Positions 26,645 through 38,900 of a stretch of 64,000 nt of DNA are shown here, piece after piece. Made by a program: the position numbers and the translations under genes. Each line of letters begins with the position of its first letter. The first letter of the stretch is position 1. A model generated the notes under the pieces. It saw nothing but the letters and a program-made list of their open reading frames with translations, had not been told where the DNA came from and ran no database searches. This DNA is from Helianthus annuus (taxonomy: Eukaryota; Streptophyta; Magnoliopsida; Asterales; Asteraceae): positions 128,139,518 through 128,203,517 of the forward strand of contig NC_035433.2 of NCBI RefSeq assembly GCF_002127325.2, given 5' to 3'.

Positions 26645-27181
26645 ATGAAACCCTTGGTGGAGCTCTGCGATCTGATCGCCCAAAAGCCTAGCCAATTCCC
26701 CGACAAAATCGACTGGATTTGCAACCGATGTCCTCCGTCAGACTCTTTCTCATCCAGATCTCCAACAATCACACCTGAACACCTCAATGCAATCCTCATT
26801 ACAGCCAGATTCATCTCCAAATGCGGTAATTACAATGATACTCGTCCTCAAACCATTATTATTGACTTTATTCGAACAATTCCAGCTTCATTTGACCAGA
26901 TACTGTGGCTGAATACGTTCGGTTCCGCTTCAATTGCTTCGTTTTATGCCGAATTGTTTGGATATGTATGTAAAGCGTGTGTGTTTTATCTGGAGTTTGA
27001 ATCTGCAGTGGCTAGGGTTATGGGAGAGGTAGTGTATGCTGCTGTTAATTATAGGATTGGGGATTTGGGGACTTCTAGGGCTTTTAGTTATAGGATTGGG
27101 GATAGGTTGTTTTATTTTTATAGAATGGAGAAGATGAAGGGTAATTTTGTCATTTTACATCCATCTAACGGAGAAAACTAA
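26645..27181 (+). pseudogene. Captured N-terminal fragment of phosphatidylinositol 4-kinase alpha, chimeric ORF
   Basis: 178-codon open frame. Residues 1 to about 145 resemble the extreme N-terminus of plant PI4K-alpha 1: a first block around LCDLIAQKP and ICNRCPP, then HLNAILITARFISK, and FIRTIPASFDQILW with SFYAELFGY. The full enzyme is about 2000 aa with the kinase domain at the far C-terminus, so this piece cannot be a kinase. The last 15-20 codons run into the Mutator inverted repeat, making a chimeric tail. Upstream, part of the gene's 5' untranslated region was captured too, but it is now split from this ORF by the copia insertion. I name the donor from memory of the family; the match is good through several motifs. 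Confidence 0.75.
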
Positions 27182-27312
27182 CGGACATCCACTCCAGGGA
27201 CTATCCGAGTAACAAACTGTCAAACCACAGGGAGCACCGGTGTAATTTCCAAAAGTTGAGGACTATAGATGTTATTTTGCAAAACCACAGGGACTATCCG
27301 TGCATTTTACTC
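27126..27312 (+). repeat. Right terminal inverted repeat of the Pack-MULE
   Basis: 187 bp, complementary to 19568-19754. It contains the stop codon region of the captured ORF. Confidence 0.9.
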
Positions 27313-27420
27313 TTGTTTTTATTATATATGTATTTATTTAACATATTTATTTTTTTTTAATTTACAGTATGTATGTATTCATTTGACACATACGACTAAC
27401 AATAATATATAATCTGAATT

Positions 27421-27621
27421 AACCAGCTGGGGTAGCACAGTTGGCCACCGACACCCACCTCTTCTCAGAGGTACCGGGTTCGAGTCTTGGGAGTGGCATA
27501 TGTCGCCCAATGTAAGAACTCGGCATGGGGAAGTCACCGCGGAGCTAGCTTGGTCGGGTAGCGGCTCCCGGAGTGAGATCACTCCGGCGGTTGGGAGGAC
27601 CGTGCACTATCCCCCCCCCCC
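27421..27621 (+). mobile_element. tRNA-derived SINE with a poly-C tail
   Basis: 201 bp. A-box GGTAGCACAGTTGG (27431-27444) and B-box GGTTCGAGTCT (27477-27487) form a Pol III promoter; the non-tRNA body is GC-rich. Flanked by an 18-bp target duplication with one mismatch (27403-27420 and 27622-27639). The 3' end is a run of 11 C instead of the usual A or T tail. Confidence 0.9.
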
Positions 27622-28815
27622 TAATATATTATCTGAATTTATATATATACAATTAAATTGTATCATTTAAAAAAAATTAAAGTTCATTACACGGATGGTT
27701 CATGTGATTTGCACATATCAATGCTCCGAGCTTGATGATCTTAGAAGTATGAGTTTTATTACTATGATAGTTATGACCATTGATGGTCGTTAAATTTCTC
27801 CGTTAAGTGTTAAAGTCTGAGTAAAATGACCATATTATCCTCATTATTAAAAGAAACATAAACTAATTAATTGAATATAACAAAAAAAAAACTTAACTAT
27901 ATATAATTTATTAATTAACTAGGCCACCATCACCCCAACCACCCCCCACCCCATAAGCCGACCGTCCATGGCTCCTACTAGATGGAACAAGAAAGGGCAA
28001 CACTAGATCTAGGTTGAAATGGAGATACGAGGATGGAACAAGAAGCCCCGGCACCACCTAAAGAACATCCAACAACGATGGAGAAATATATGACACTGAT
28101 CTCAGGCGTCGCGGCAGTGAGGTCTAATCCTAACAACGGTGGTTCAAGCATGGATGGTGGTTACATGCAGCAATTGATGGCCGGAAAAACATTACTTGGG
28201 GAACGTTGGTTGTGGTGGTGGTGGTGTGAGGAGGGTGGGGTGAAATTGTTAAAATGGTGGGGCACATATGATGTAGTTGTTGAAGGGGGGTTGTCGGTTG
28301 TTGAAGGGGGGTTGTCGGTCGGATGAACGACGGTAATGATGAGGTTCGCTGGAGATGGCAGGACTTGCTTCCATGATTGTGGTGGTGCTAGTTTTAAGTG
28401 AGAGGGAAGGGGGAGAAATAGGTCTGCAAACGAACTGAATGAACATGAACATAGATGTGTTCGTGTTTGTTCATTTAATTTTAACCGAACACAGACGCCA
28501 ACATATAATTGAACAACTTTTTTATGTTTATATTCGTCCACAGAAAATAGGTATGTTCGTGTTTGTTTATGTTCGTTCGTTTAAAACTACAGTAGAAACT
28601 CGATAAATTAATACTCGATTATTTAATAAACTCTCTAAGATAATATTTTTTGCTGGTCCCGACTTGGGGATAGGGTGCTAAATTAATAATTAGCTAAAAT
28701 TATAAGATAATACATTTTTGATAATTTCTTTAGACCCCATATAAAATATAAATTAATAATTCCTTATATATAGTATATTACATGAATGATTTATGAAGGT
28801 TTCTTGAAAAATGAC

Positions 28816-29870
28816 TCAATTGTCTTTTGTTTTTTTGTTGAAATCAGTTTCCCCTTGAATCTCGTCTCTAATTTTCCTTAGCATGATAATAACTTCTTGT
28901 GTTGTTTTCTCATAGCTCAACAAGAAATTGTTCAATGTGATTGCCGCTTTAATAGCTTCGTTTCGCGAAGGGGGCTCCATTGTAGAACTTTCATCATCTT
29001 CTTCATCGATATCATCTTTATTAATTCCAATAACGCTTTCAATAATTTCCTCATCAGTTAACAACTGTGCAACTACATTTTCTTCTGGGTGAGTCAGAAC
29101 ATCTTCGACATCCATTGCATTGCGATAACCCAACTCTTTGATCAAATTCTGGAGTTCTTGAGTGCTTTCACCACCTTCATCTGAGTTCTCAAAAGTCATG
29201 TTATCTGTTGATCGAAGTTTACAATGACGAAAGACTTCTATAAAATCGACGACGATAATGCATCTTAAAAGCTCGTATGATCCCCGCGTCACAAGGTTGA
29301 ATTTTTGAAGTTGTGTTTGGTGGCAAAAAAAAAAAAAAAAAAAAAAAAAAACAATTCAACATTTCGTAATCCTTCAATAATTTTTGGATGAGCAGGGCAA
29401 TTATCCACAATCAAGAGAATTTTTCTTCCAACCATTTTTTTATCAAGTTGGCGAACATATTCTTCAAATAAAACACCAGTCATCCAAGCTCGTTTGTTAG
29501 CACGGTACTCACATTTCAGACTGTTCAAGTTTACATTCTTGAAGCACCTTGGTTTAGCATATTTCCCAATAATCCATAAAGGAAGTTTTTCCGAACCGTC
29601 CTCATTACAGTAAATAGCAACAGTTAGTCTTTCCTTCTCTTGTTTTTTCCCTTCAAGCTGCATTGTTGCAAGGGAATGATCCGGTTGAAGTCTAAAAAAC
29701 AAGCCTGTTTAAGATCAAAACATGTAAATAATTACATCACTAAAGTACAAAATATAAAATAAAATAATAAAAAAACAAATATGTTTCATCCATATTAAAG
29801 ATGTCTTTCATTTCAAACTGATCAACCTTGTCTCTTATGGATTTTAATTTGTCCTCCATGCCCTCCATTT
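28816..29870 (-). pseudogene. pogo-type DDE_1 transposase, truncated and frameshifted
   Basis: DDE_1 (PF03184) catalytic part of a pogo/CENP-B-like transposase. A piece around 29870-29780 carries the NMDET motif with the first Asp. After a splice acceptor at about 29700 comes FRLQPDHSLAT, then IVDNCPAHP with the second Asp, and IQPCDAGIIRAFK with the third. An expanded T-run (on this strand, 29325-29352) between the second and third Asp shifts the frame, and another shift follows FYR. The C-terminus is acidic and ends in EIQGETDF. The N-terminal helix-turn-helix DNA-binding part is missing, so the protein could not bind the element ends. Confidence 0.8.
29325..29352 (+). repeat. Poly-A run of about 28 bases
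   Basis: Homopolymer within the transposase coding region, a few codons before the third catalytic Asp. Confidence 0.9.
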
Positions 29871-30712
29871 CAATATACATGCATTGTATACAATAATTAA
29901 GTGGAAGCTTGAAAGGTGTTTGTAAACTAGGTATTCTACTATAAATTAATAATGATTAATTTATCGATTAATTAGTTAATAAATTTTGGTGGTCCCAAGT
30001 GTATTATTTTATAGAGTTTCTACTGTAAATGAACAATTCACGAATGTAAACGGACATAACAAACAAACAAACATAAACGAACATAATTTAAGAAACATAA
30101 ACGAACACAAACGAACAATAACTAGTTTTTTATATGTAAATTAGTAAATAATTACGACAGGTTCCATTGTAAAGCTTATTTTTATTACTAGAAAGCCTAA
30201 TTACTGTTACTTATATTTTATAAGTAGTTGTAAAGCCACTTTAATGTTTATATTTATATAAATACAACTACTTATGTATATATTAAAATTTAAACGAATA
30301 TAAACGAACGTAATAAATGAATGAACGAACATATACGGATCTTCACGAACACAGTAAACGAACAAAACACGTGTCCACATTCTCTCGTTTAATTAAATGA
30401 ACACAAGTATGTGTTCATGTTTGTTTTACATATAAATGAACAGTTCATGAACATTTATTTTGTTTACAGGCCTAAGGAGAAGAAAAGGATATGGTTTGCG
30501 TATTATTGTTTTAAGTTGTGGAACCAATTTTTTTATTTTAGCTGTTTAGTGTATAATATCCTATCATTCTTTGATTACTTATATTTACTTTTTTATGAAC
30601 AGGAGTATAAGGTCATTTCACATATCACTTAACGAAGAAAATAAATGAACGTTAATGATAGGGACCGTTGTAGTAATAAGTTGCAAACCATAAGGAGCAT
30701 TTTTGTAATATG

Positions 30713-31096
30713 CGTAAAGCGGTGACGGATTCAGGATTTTTCGTCAGGAGGTGCCTCGCTCGTTAGCTTAATAGCGTGCAAGTGTTGATTAATAATACGA
30801 AAGAACTAACAATTAAATATCTGCAATTGATTGTTATATTGTAGTACATAAATCATGAATTTATATTGGATTGTGTTTGGTAGTAGAGGGGTGCCTGTTA
30901 GCTAAATGCCTAAATCCATAGGTACCCAACTCTTTTTATTCAAACATTAACAATGATTTTATGAATGAGGGGTTGCCTTGCCCCACCTCAAAGCCGGAGC
31001 TTTACGTATGCGGGGCGCTCAAAATTAAAAATTAAAAAATATATATATAAATATTTGTACACATCAATATAACATATTCTACTTCTTAATCAACAA
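30713..31096. other. Intergenic DNA with a possible hAT MITE end
   Basis: AGCGGTGACGGATTCAGGATTTT near 30719 resembles the hAT MITE end at 17512. No matching right end or target duplication was found, and no gene. Confidence 0.35.
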
Positions 31097-32752
31097 CTAG
31101 GATTCCGACCCGCCGCAATGCGGCGGGGATTCTTTAGTTATAACTAAGTCGATCTAGGACCCGTACGTTATGTTAAACCTGTCAAACGGGGAAAAATACA
31201 CGATGTAAAAACGTTCACCCACACACGCACGTTGCGTCGTGTTAACTCGCAAAATTTAGAACGAAACGTAAAAACGTTAAACCAAAGACGCACGTTACGA
31301 TGTGTTAAGTCACAAAATTCAGAACCAAGCATAAAGCGAAAATTTTGCGGAAAATGAAAACTACTATAAAGGACTAAAGTTGAAAGTAAAAAAAGTTATA
31401 AGGATAGATTGCAAAAGATAAAAAAGTTTTGGGTTAAAAGTAAAAAAAACAAATAGTTTTGGGTTAAAAATAATTTATGAACTACCTTTGGGTGGAATGT
31501 AAAAAAAAATCAATTTTTTTGGAAAACCCCTAAAGCCAAGGTTACAACAACCTTATGCATAACTTTTTTTTCTTTGAAAACCCCCAAAGCACACCCCGCG
31601 TTGCGGCAAGGTGTAAAACGGTGTCAAATAGTACTAATGCCACACAACCGTCGTCGACCACCAACACTGACTCGACCCAGGATATGCGTGCTGTGACGAA
31701 CCTGTCAACATGAAAAAATAGAGGTAAAAACGTTCAACCCCACATGCACGTTGCGCCGTGTTAACTTGCAAAATTTGAAACAAAACATAAAAAAGTTGAA
31801 CCACAGTCGTACGTTGCGTCGTATTAACTCGAAAAATTTAGAACTATACGTAAAACGAAAATTTGCGAAAGATGAAAACTAAAAGCGACAAAAGTTGTAA
31901 AATTATAAATTCCAAGTAATGAAAGTTTTGTGTTAAAGTTAAAAAAACAAATTGTGTAGGGTTAAATGTGCAAAAGGCAAAAATCCTTTGGACTAAAAGT
32001 AAAAAATCAAGTTTTTTTTTTGAAAAACTCATAAAGCACAATGTACAAGTTCTATTGCATGTTTTTGTTGCTTCTTTATAGTAGTTTTAATTTTAATAAG
32101 CACAAAAACATGATTATAAAACACATAAAAACATAGTTAAAACATACATTCAAGTCGAAACACACTTAAAACATAAGCATAAAAAATAGTCTTTAACCAA
32201 TAATCATCATAATCAAGTAAGTTCTTTTTTAGGGTAAAGAACCCAAATCTAACATAATTAAAAGTTGTTGGCCCCTTTTAAAACCCTATTGGAGCTGTTT
32301 AGAGTATTGGGCCAAAATAAAACCTAAATCTGACCTGATTGGGCCTGAAATGTCGCTTCATACACCCAGCGCTTCATGCTTAAAGTGTCGCCTCGAAACG
32401 CTTTACCTAAAATAACGCTTCGCGCGTTTCACACTTTAAACTCGCTTTTTTAAACCAAGGTCATGCCTACGTGACACCTAATACAAAGCCTACTATTGTC
32501 CGAACTTTATTTAATAGCCATCTCTGCCTACATAAGCCTTTCGGGCAAAAGACTGGTAGGGCCTTCGGAACATTACTTATAACGCATACTCACAGTGAAC
32601 TAGAAAACAACATTTCGACCAATAACAAGGTACACAGAGACTTTGTAGCTAAAACATTTAAAATGTTCTTAACTAGCAATAACATCCGCGCACGTTGTGT
32701 CGCGGGTACATCGTAAACATCGAATGAATTAATTCAAACGTTATGCGATGCG

Positions 32753-33548
32753 ACAAAATTATGCGACAAGAGGTTCCCTGATAAATTAAAAGGGAAATTT
32801 TATAGGGTTGCAATCAGACCCTCTATGTTATACGGAACAGAGTGTTGGGCCATCAAGAAAATTCATGCACGAAAGCTAGAGGTGGCAGAGATGAGGATGC
32901 TAAGATGGATGTGTGGGCATACTAGGTTGAACAAGATAAGAAATGAGGTTTTTAGGGTAAGATTAGGAGTTGCTGGTATTTCTGACAAAATAAGGGAGGG
33001 AAGATTGAGATGGTTTGGGCATATCAGGAGGAGACAGATGACAGAACCGATTAGAATAGTTAAAACACTCACTGTAGATGGAAGGAGTAGAGGTAGGCCG
33101 AAAATGACCTGGGATGAGCGGATTAGGCAAGATTTGCACCTCTTCGAGGACATGGTCGAGGATAGAACTGCGTGGAGACGTAGGATTAAGGTTAAGGACT
33201 TCTAGGAGTTTGGCTTGGTTTTTGGTTTAAGTTCTTGTCTTATGATATAGCTTTATAAGTTTTCACTTATTCCCGGCGTCGTAGTTTTTACTAACAACTG
33301 CTTATTTATTTATTTGTGTGTTTATTTTTATTATTTTTCTTTTCCACCTTTTTAGTAGTTGGGTGCTTATATATGTTTTTCCAGAAGCTTATGTCTTGGT
33401 TTTGATTTTTAGAGCCGGGGGTCTCACTGGAAGCAGTCTCTCTATTCCTTGGGATAGAGGTAAGGCTTGCCTACATCCTACCCTCCCCAGACCCTATCAA
33501 TAGCTTCACTATAGGTGGGATTATACTGGGTATGGTTGTTGTTGTTGT
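32753..33548 (+). mobile_element. 5'-truncated RTE-type LINE
   Basis: 796 bp ending in a (TTG)n tail, typical of plant RTE LINEs, and flanked by a perfect 12-bp target duplication TTATGCGATGCG (32741-32752 and 33549-33560). Only the last part of the ORF and the 3' untranslated region remain. Confidence 0.9.
32777..33205 (+). pseudogene. C-terminal end of an RTE LINE reverse transcriptase
   Basis: The open frame carries the plant RTE C-terminal signature: YGTECWAIKK, then KLEVAEMRMLRWMCG and RLRWFGHIRRR, ending with a Trp/Arg-rich WRRRIK tail. It lacks the endonuclease and all catalytic reverse transcriptase motifs because of 5' truncation at insertion. The frame itself is undamaged. Confidence 0.88.
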
Positions 33549-34530
33549 TTATGCGATGCGTTAACCATATGAAAATGTGTGTTTTGACATATCCGATTGA
33601 ACTCAATGTAACCTATATAAGCATTGCGATTGGATCAAAACGTAAAGTAAATCTAGTTTATTTCGTACAATCATAACGTATTATATGTGATCCAACTCAT
33701 ACATAGAAAACATAACGGGTATAAAGAAAAAATTGACACGTTTAATCAAAAAGGATGAATTACATCTTTTGAAAAAAATAAAAAACAACAATTTGACTCC
33801 ACTCGGTTGGAAACAAAATTTACGAAACATCCATAAAATAAGACGACAAACATATTATATTTGACCTAACTCATTTCCCAAAAAATTAACGTCCAATCGT
33901 AGACCAACTTGAATTTATATCAAAACGTACATAAAATATGCACGTGACAATATTTTTTAAACGAAAACATATTGAATTTGACCTGACTCGTTTCCAGAAA
34001 AAGTTTACGTCGAAACGTAGAACAAATCGAATTTATACCGACACATACATAAATATACGCACGTAAAAATTAGTTTTTTTAAGTAAAGGAAGTACATGGG
34101 TAAACTCAAAAAAAACTATTAGTAAAAAACTTTATACGTTAAAAACGTTTGTAAAACCATGCCAAGTTGCACCAATGTCGCACTGCCAGCGACCACCAAC
34201 AGCGCAAAAGCTTGTAAAAATAAAATAATAAAAGAAAAGTAAAACCAGACGAAAAAAACGTTGAACCCCATACGCACGTTGTGGCGTGTTAACTCGCAAA
34301 ATTTAAAACGAAACGTAAAACAAAAAATTTGCTAGAGATGAAAAGTGTGGGGGTCCAAAGTTGAAAATAAAAAGTGTTAGGGTTAAAGTTAATAAGAATA
34401 AAACCTTTGTGTTAAAAGTAAAAAATCAATGGGTTAAAATACAAAAATAAAAACCTTTGGGTTAGAAATGGAAAATCAACTTTTTTTGGAAAACCCCCCA
34501 TGCATAAGAAACAACAACATAAAGCATCAA

Positions 34531-35995
34531 CATGTTAGTAAATTATAGTATGGAAATAGGTTTGTATCAAGAACACCTCGGTTTTGAGGTCTTGGGTACC
34601 GCACATAACAAAATTAAAGAAATTCGCCGTTCGAAAAAAATATATAAAGAAATAAAGACAACAATCATCCAATGTGACAAACAACGAAAGACAACTTTAA
34701 CAGGATCAGGTTCAACATCTCAAGCTTAAAGGTCTTCTAGTCCAACATTTCTATCACATCTAAAACACAACGTTCGAGGGTTCGACTTGAAACTGACCCA
34801 AACCCGTTTAGAGTGGTGTTTCCGTGTTGTGCCAGAAATTCACACCCCCTAAGAACGCCCTCTCGCACTCCATTGGGGACTTGTTTGCTATTAAACCAAT
34901 TGTAGGGAGATAATAGATTGGGGAACAACACTGGTTCCCTGTGACTCGTTATTCTATTCTATCCTGTTACTCAAATCAAATTTAAACTAAAAAAACTAAA
35001 TGTTAAATCCATATAAAAAATATGTTATTTTTGTAAGGAGACATCAGCACAGGCTGTTGTGGGGTATAATAGCAAGTAAATGATGTCTAGCTAAACTTAA
35101 TCACCCTCCAATAGTTGGTGACAGACTATACTACCTATAAATTAACATTATTTCTTAAAAGTAACTATAATGTCCAAAGAACTATTACCTGCCAATTAGC
35201 ATATCCAAGATCTGGTGATGCTAGTCAACTCGGCTACATCTGGTTGAAGTCGGTCTTATATAACCCGAGACCTAAATTAGCAATTTTAAAAGAAAAAAAC
35301 AAAAAAGAAAAGGAAAAAAAAAGAAAAAAAGGAAAAAAGAAAAGGAAAAGAATAACTGAGTAAGGTACAATCGGATTATCGCAAAATAACACTTCGCAAA
35401 AAATATGTTTCACTTCAAAGTTCAAACCGCTCGGAACTCCAAAAGATTTCAAGAGCTTGACATTGAACTAATGTTCAGCTCCATACCTTTAATATAAAGA
35501 AAAAACCTGCCAAATGGATCCGATAAACCGCCAAAAGAAACCATCCAGCAACCTGCATGTGTTTAAATTATAATGTGGCCAAGGTAAACCTATTTTCAGC
35601 TGTAAAATAAGTCGCCTAAAAGGTACAGCTATAGCGTTTGCTTAAAAAATGTTCACCAAATAACACAAGTTTGATCATAACAGATGTAACACAGTTAACT
35701 AGACAAATCATAGAAACAGCAAGCAACTACGGTATCACTACCGAATGATGAAGGTAGTAATAGATTAGGACATACATTAAGTTGATTAAGTCGCTAAAAA
35801 CATACTCCAGTTAGGGTTGCAGAAAAGTTCTTCAAACATTTTAACCAATTAAAATCAGCAGAAAGTGTGAATCCGGCATAATCCCATCGAACCTGCAAAA
35901 GAAACAAACAACACATTTATTCTACAGAGCCCAAAGGTTTAAACAGAAATCCCATGAATCTTCCGTCCAGCTTGCATTATCCCATTGGTACATCA
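34531..35995. other. Spacer and probable 3' end of the RS-domain gene
   Basis: No separate gene is supported. A polypurine run lies at 35288-35352. On the minus strand a splice-acceptor-like TTTTGCAG|GTTCG at about 35890 after the stop at 35996 suggests an intron in the 3' untranslated region of the neighbouring gene. That is not certain. Confidence 0.35.
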
Positions 35996-38900
35996 TTACA
36001 CATCCTCGGCTGTTTCATCATCCCTCTCAACATTTCTATAAACTTCGGATTTAAAATCAGCATCATCCTTAATATCCTTCAAACGATTTTCATTATAATT
36101 AGCATCACCAGACACATCGTCACGATTGTTCAATTGATCACGTTCAGCTGATTTTGACCTTGACCTTGACCTTGATCTTGACCGTCTTCTGTGTTTTGGT
36201 TTATGTTCATCAGAGCGTCCAGGAGATTTTCTACTTTCTTTGTGACGTTTGACTTCGGGACCAGACCCATCGTCACGATTGTTCAATTGATTACGTTCAG
36301 CTGATTTTGACCTTGACCTTGACCTTGATCTTGACCGTCTTCTGTGTTTTGGTTTATGTTCATCAGAGCATCCAGGAGATTTTCTACTTTCTTTGTGACG
36401 TTTGACTTCGGGAGATGCTGACCTGGATTGCCTTCTACTATGATACTTTGACCTTGACTTCTCCTTCCTGTTTCTATCAGTTTTACCGCTCGAACGGTGG
36501 TTATCTTCTGGACTCCTACTCCTGGACCGTCTCCTATGTTTTGATTTACCTCCATCCAAACTTCTATGATGCTTTTCATCTGCTGATGCTGACCTGGACC
36601 GTCTACGGTCCCTATGTTTTGTGTCACCCGATTTGTCACCAGAACCATGCTTAATTTCTAACGATTTTGACCTTGACCTTCTCCGATCACGACGTTTTGA
36701 CTTTTCCTTTTCCTCCCTACTGTGATCTGTTTTATCACTTGATCGATGTTTAACTTCCAAAGACGCTGACCTGGACCGTCTTCTGTGTTTTTCTTTACTC
36801 TGATCATCACGATGACTTACAGGGGATCTAGAACCGCCACGAGAAGATTTCTTTGACCTATGGGCTGGGCTTTCATGACGACGTTTCGGAGATCCTGACC
36901 CATCACGGTATGATTTTCTGGTAACAGGGCTCACACTCCTGCTTCGGTTCCTATACGAGTGTCGATCGTTTGATCTGCCGTAATCACCTCTTCTACTTCT
37001 ATCACTACCGCCCCTGTAATCCCGAAAAGACCGTCTGTCATATTCATAACTAGAGTAATGGCGAGATCTTATAGGTGACCTGGATCTATAACCCCTCACG
37101 CGATGATGTGGAGAAAAAGAGCGGGACCTACGCCTTCTATTATAGCTTATGGGAGACTTCGATTTGGATCTTGACCTTGCAGGGACCGGTGAAGGTGACC
37201 TATTAACACTTAAAATTCGTCAGCTATATTAATAAAGGAAAGGATAAATATGATAATATACTAAGAGTAAATTGCCATTTTCGCCCCAGAGGTTTTGGCC
37301 AGTTTCACGACTTTTGTTCACAGGTTTGTTTTTCCGCATCTAGATCCAAAAGGTTTGAAATCTTGCCATTTTCATCCGGCTCGTTAACTCTATCTAATTT
37401 TCTCCGTTAAATCAGAGGTAATATCGTCTTTTTTGTTAACTTAAAGGGCAATTAGGTCTTTTTTAACTTAAGGACTCGCATGTACATTATGCTAAGTGAA
37501 AAAGACCGAATTGCCATTTAAATTAACAAAAAAGACAAAAATTACCCCTAACTTAACGGAGAAAAATGAATGAAGTCAACGAGCCGGATGAAAATGGCAA
37601 GATTTTAAACCCATAGTTATTAAAGGCTCTAGGCGCACTCAAAGCACATAGGCCTCGCCCGGGGCCTAGGTGAAAGGCGCAAAAAAAGCGAGGGCCTAAG
37701 AAAAAAAGAGCGCACAATGAAAAAAATTAAAAATATTTTATGTATTAGAAAACTAATACTATTTTTTAAATAAAATAAACAAAAGCTATCATATAACTTT
37801 TAATATCATCTGATTAGTACCAAAAGTTGTAAAATATTAGTGTAGAAAAGTAGTTTTCCTTAGATAAAAGTAGAAATCTGGCTGGAATCTTGCCGGAATT
37901 TAGAGAATTTAGCCGGTAACTTTCCAGAATCTAGGAATCTTGCAGAAATTTGAGCCTGAACCATCACCTAGAGAATTAAAGCGCAATTGCCTTGACTTAA
38001 AGCGCAATTGTCTCGCCTAGCTTGGAAAATGGGCCTAGGCGCAAGAGGCGATGGCTTTTAACAACTATGAACAAACCTTTGGACAAAAGTCGCCAAACAG
38101 GCCAAACTTCAGGGACAAAAATGGCATTTTACACTAGAATAAAAATAAAATATTGCATAACGATACCTGAGAGTTTTAACTGGTTCATCATCATTTCCGA
38201 TAATCCCTTCAGCTTTTAATTTCATACTTATTTCTGCAGCTCTAGCAGCAGCCAATTCTGTTGCGGTCTTCATAGTTGCAGCTCGATTAGCTGCCTGCTG
38301 TGCGTTCATGGTTTGCTGCATTAAAAGAGCCTGTTGAAATTGCATTTGTTGCATTGCAACAGCCTGCTGCATCACCATTGGCAAAGAAGAATTAAGAGCG
38401 GAATTACTGGCAGGTTTCTGAGGTAACGATTTTGCCATTTCGACATTCAATGGACGACCTAAAACATCCATGTTGTTTAACGCAAGTGCAGCTGTTGCTT
38501 CTTCGGGTTTTGAATATTCTATGTAAGCAAAATGCTTTGAATCTGTGATACTACACTCGACAACTGTACCACAAAAACCAAAAATCTGTTTTAGTTGATC
38601 TACGGTAAGCAGTGGGCTGAGATTACTAATTTGTAGAGTTTTCTTTAAAGAATCAGCCTTTGCTGCCTTATCTTCTGGTCCTGACAAGAAAACAGAAACA
38701 ATATAAGTCGACAGAAAAAATATATACACATACATATATATATATATTAATTGCATTGATATGTAGTACATTGCTTGATTTAGACAGACAAAGTTGAACC
38801 AACTTAAAACAGATTTCAGAAAATCATGGGGTAAAAACTTGGGTCATAAAGTTTCAACGCTTGAACTTAGTAAAACGCGTACAGTTACAGTGGTAAACTG

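Larger units (their letters stand above)
28590..30025 (-). mobile_element. pogo/Lemi1-type Tc1-mariner element, inner layer of the nest
   Basis: 1436 bp with ends CAGTAGAAACTC...GAGTTTCTACTG and TA on both sides (28588-28589, 30026-30027), the TA target duplication of Tc1/mariner. The ends resemble those of the plant Emigrant/Lemi1 family. It contains a damaged transposase gene. Confidence 0.88.
28419..30474. mobile_element. hAT-like element, middle layer of the nest
   Basis: Ends TAGGTCTGCAAACGAAC and, inverted, TAGGCCTGTAAACAAAA. Sub-terminal regions are rich in CGAACA/TGTTCG words on both sides. Flanks GGGAGAAA and AGGAGAAG could be a worn 8-bp target duplication. It has no coding region of its own; the pogo-type element lies in the middle. 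Confidence 0.6.
27678..30712. mobile_element. Diverged MULE-like element, outer layer of a nest
   Basis: The left end (27678-27850) and the right end (30600-30712) are diverged inverted repeats sharing CCGTTAAGTG / CTTCGTTAAGTG and TGACC blocks, similar in style to the Pack-MULE ends at 19568. No clean target duplication was found. Between them lies about 570 bp of GC-richer sequence with a 97-codon frame (28033-28326). That frame ends in Trp/Gly/Val low-complexity sequence, and I do not recognise it as a gene. Confidence 0.4.
31097..34530 (-). mobile_element. Probable Helitron or Helitron cluster, 3' end at 31097
   Basis: On the minus strand the 3' end is a strong hairpin CCGCCGCATTGCGGCGG followed by GTCGGAATCCTAG and T. 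Blocks at 31140-31560, 31610-32040 and 34130-34500 share phrases such as CGCACGTTG, GTTAACTCGCAAAATTT and ACGAAACGTAAAAC, so the region is built of repeated units. The 5' end was not identified; the right border is where the shared blocks stop. A truncated LINE is inserted at 32753. No helicase gene is present. Confidence 0.5.

Noticed and set aside
28033..28326. 97-codon frame starting MEQEAPAPPKEH
   Set aside because: It soon enters Trp/Gly/Val low-complexity sequence and has no recognised homologue; mentioned only within the outer MULE-like element.
30719..31007. Possible hAT MITE
   Set aside because: One end resembles the 17512 element, but no matching second end or 8-bp duplication could be found.
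32471..32716. 81-codon plus-strand frame
   Set aside because: No similarity, lies upstream of the LINE insertion in Helitron-like DNA.
36283..36648. 121-codon minus-strand frame
   Set aside because: Out-of-frame reading of the RS-domain exon.
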